DNA from: DATJOQ01 sp050010455
Lineage (GTDB): Bacteria > Desulfobacterota > Binatia > Binatales > Binataceae
Assembly (NCBI GenBank): GCA_050010455.1
Contig: JBEKLA010000155.1
Coordinates: 1 to 16,576 of the forward strand
Length of the DNA stretch: 16,576 nucleotides
Reading direction: 5' to 3'
Of this stretch, positions 16,001 through 16,576 are shown one piece after another. The notes below the pieces were generated by a model. The model was not told the DNA's origin, did not search any database, and saw only the letters and a list, made by a program, of their open reading frames with translations. Position 1 is the stretch's first letter. Each line of letters opens with the position of its first letter. The translations under genes were made by a program, and so were the position numbers.

Positions 16001-16576
16001 CTCAAGGCGCAGCGGCCGGCGATGCGCAGGCGAGTACGCGTCGATAATTCCGCCGCGAACGCTGAAGTCGCCGAGTTCCTCGGTCTGCGGCACGCGCTGG
16101 TAGCCGATTCCGGACAGTTCCAGGATCAGGCCTTCGAGGTCGAGCCGGTCGCCCATCGTGAGCTTGATTACCGAGCGCTCGAAACGCTCGCACGGCATCG
16201 TGCGCGTCATCACGGCGGCGACCGGCGCAATCACCAGCGGCGCGCGCATCCGCCGTATCGCGAACAACGCCTCGAATTGCGCGGCCTGATTGTCCAGCGA
16301 CGGCGATAGCTGGGCCATCGGCGCCGTCTCCCATCCGCGAATCAGATGCACTCGTTGATTCGGCGAGTCCGCTTCGGCCGGATCGTCAAGGAATAGCCCG
16401 GCCTCGCTGGCCAAGGCCTCGGCCTCGCTCGCCAGCGGCGTGATCGCGAGGATCGGTCGGCCCAGCTTGAGCATGCTTTCGCGCAGAATCAGCGCCCCGG
16501 CCGCCCCTTTGACGCCCATCAGCGGGAAGCGCCGTTCCAGGCCCATCCCCAGCCGCGCTTCAAGCTCGCTCGCCGC
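13037..16576 (-). CDS. mfd: Transcription-repair coupling factor Mfd (5' end outside window)
   Basis: Mfd is a DNA translocase that removes RNA polymerase stalled at lesions and recruits UvrA, starting transcription-coupled repair. The frame is open to the right edge, giving 1179 visible residues. Ten codons precede the first ATG at 16546 and look like Mfd sequence, so the true start is probably slightly outside. From the edge: a UvrB-like N-terminal module (RFPLMGVKGAAGALILRES); the RNA polymerase interaction domain near 510 (DYVVHIDHGIGVYRGL); helicase Walker A CGDAGFGKTE (653-662); VPTTVLAEQHW; Walker B DEEHRFG (755-761); TMTGTPIPRTLHMA; SGLDIPNANT; RGRVGRS; and the C-terminal TRCF domain (PEAYEPDERERLILYRR). 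All motifs look intact. It is first in the run mfd-surA-pdxA-uvrA, so it likely shares a promoter to the right of the window. Confidence 0.97.
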   Translation of the reverse strand, partial: AASELEARLGMGLERRFPLMGVKGAAGALILRESMLKLGRPILAITPLASEAEALASEAGLFLDDPAEADSPNQRVHLIRGWETAPMAQLSPSLDNQAAQFEALFAIRRMRAPLVIAPVAAVMTRTMPCERFERSVIKLTMGDRLDLEGLILELSGIGYQRVPQTEELGDFSVRGGIIDAYSPAHRRPLRLEFDGDVLSSIRPFESGNQRSLDEILEATIIPTRFIPAAALKNEKLRQRVALRAAEIGLVRKEAGELAETLETGLLFPGVELLMPLVEERPLETVFDYLPDDTILWIVEPGRVRAEAERFAAQIETEAAHRQAKPAFYPAPETLYLAAGEFEHQMASRKGVEVGSLVTIANPREGYAEPIEIKCEPSLKLAGGGPGDPQKVVTFEPLAAELKEVRRGQSRALFVVEGPSQMARLRRHLEAYDIEVNTEAKSFGAFLEWPDFRPAILEGEIAAGTVLQRDGLYVYSEEDIFGEPRVRRRTRPAAKGLLVSLEELSPSDYVVHIDHGIGVYRGLKHLKVAGTEGDFLNLEYLGNDTLYVPVERINLVQRYVGGDGTEPKLDKLGGGSWEKVKKRTREAVLEMASELLEIYAAREVETGHAFPHPGADYHEFAERFEFEETPDQLAAIDDVIRDMTRPKPMDRLLCGDAGFGKTEVALRAAAIAVMDGRQVAMLVPTTVLAEQHWLTFRARFKDYPVRVEMISRFRSAKENKAVIEDLKRGAVDIVIGTHRLLQRDVEFKRLGLLIIDEEHRFGVADKERIKRLRKLVDVLTMTGTPIPRTLHMAMLGIRDLSVIQTPPVDRQAIRTFVAHFDDGLLREAILRELNRGGQVFFVHNRVENIEYIARHLRAVVPEAKLVVAHGQMPERELERVMRDFIENRANLLVCSAIIESGLDIPNANTVIINRADHFGLAQLYQLRGRVGRSRQKAYAYLLIPGEHIITRDAKRRIEVIRELVEVGGGFKLAMHDLELRGAGNLLGRQQSGQITAVGFELYTEMMEQAIQELRGQPHRPDFEPLGVPAYIPEAYEPDERERLILYRRMARAESAQDLDEMRDEMRDRFGPVPSLVENLLKAMNVRRQMKSLMIMNAVLKNNELEFKFHPQAPIDGTLLRALIDANRTRMRLRPNGTVLVTVVNRDYEELFAEIEMTLQALTACEKLEASTGRASGELAN

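Noticed and set aside
13526..16309. 927-codon open frame on the plus strand opposite mfd
   Set aside because: It is antisense to a fully motif-supported Mfd. Its composition (long runs of R, H, D, L, A, Q) is what high-GC codon bias produces on the opposite strand, and it has no recognisable domain.
1..16576. Frequent GCGATCGC-like octamers, as in the cyanobacterial HIP1 repeat
   Set aside because: Several occur, but they fall in coding sequence rich in GCG and ATC codons. The protein content does not suggest a cyanobacterium.
1..16576. CRISPR arrays, tRNA or rRNA genes, transposases or integrases
   Set aside because: I looked on both strands and saw no regularly spaced repeats, no tRNA-like or rRNA-like conserved cores and no recombinase proteins.

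Overview
The window is high-GC DNA (38 of 60 bases are G+C in the line starting at 14641). It is densely coded and carries ordinary bacterial housekeeping genes. An outer-membrane chaperone of the SurA type, periplasmic M16 peptidases with signal peptides and a DHA2 drug exporter all point to a Gram-negative (diderm) bacterium. The gene order mfd-surA-pdxA-uvrA and the style of the proteins fit the broad deltaproteobacterial / Desulfobacterota / Binatota-like range. This placement is an inference from gene content only, and no rRNA gene is present to settle it.

Layout, left to right. Positions 1-1101 (minus) hold the N-terminal 367 codons of a DHA2-type MFS exporter that runs off the left edge. 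Positions 1102-2600 form an AT-rich accessory patch (22 of 60 bases are G+C in the line starting at 1741). It holds a 61-residue hypothetical protein with its own good sigma70-like promoter, followed by an unrecognised membrane protein whose reading frame is broken by what looks like one extra base near 1583-1589. Positions 2601-4712 (minus) carry a NorD/CoxE-like von Willebrand factor A protein with an intact MIDAS site, ending in a rho-independent terminator. Divergent from it is a plus-strand operon (4802-8125): an active M16 zinc peptidase, an M16 paralogue that has lost all metal ligands, and a DUF488 protein.

Positions 8221-16576 (minus) form a second, convergent operon read right to left: mfd (5' end just beyond the window), a SurA-like PpiC-type chaperone/isomerase, pdxA and uvrA, with gaps of only 4, 3 and 10 bases. 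It joins transcription-coupled nucleotide excision repair (Mfd, UvrA) with envelope protein folding and vitamin B6 synthesis. The surA-pdxA pairing is a known conserved arrangement. The uvrA gene is broken: two perfect UvrA parts lie in different frames around 9940-9955, and roughly 20-25 expected residues are missing there, so a short out-of-frame deletion (real or from assembly) is likely.

I found no clear evidence for a wholly new system. The best candidates for a second look are the uvrA junction, the AT-rich two-gene patch with its frameshifted membrane protein, and the paired catalytic/non-catalytic M16 peptidases. No tRNA, rRNA, CRISPR array, transposase or integrase was seen.
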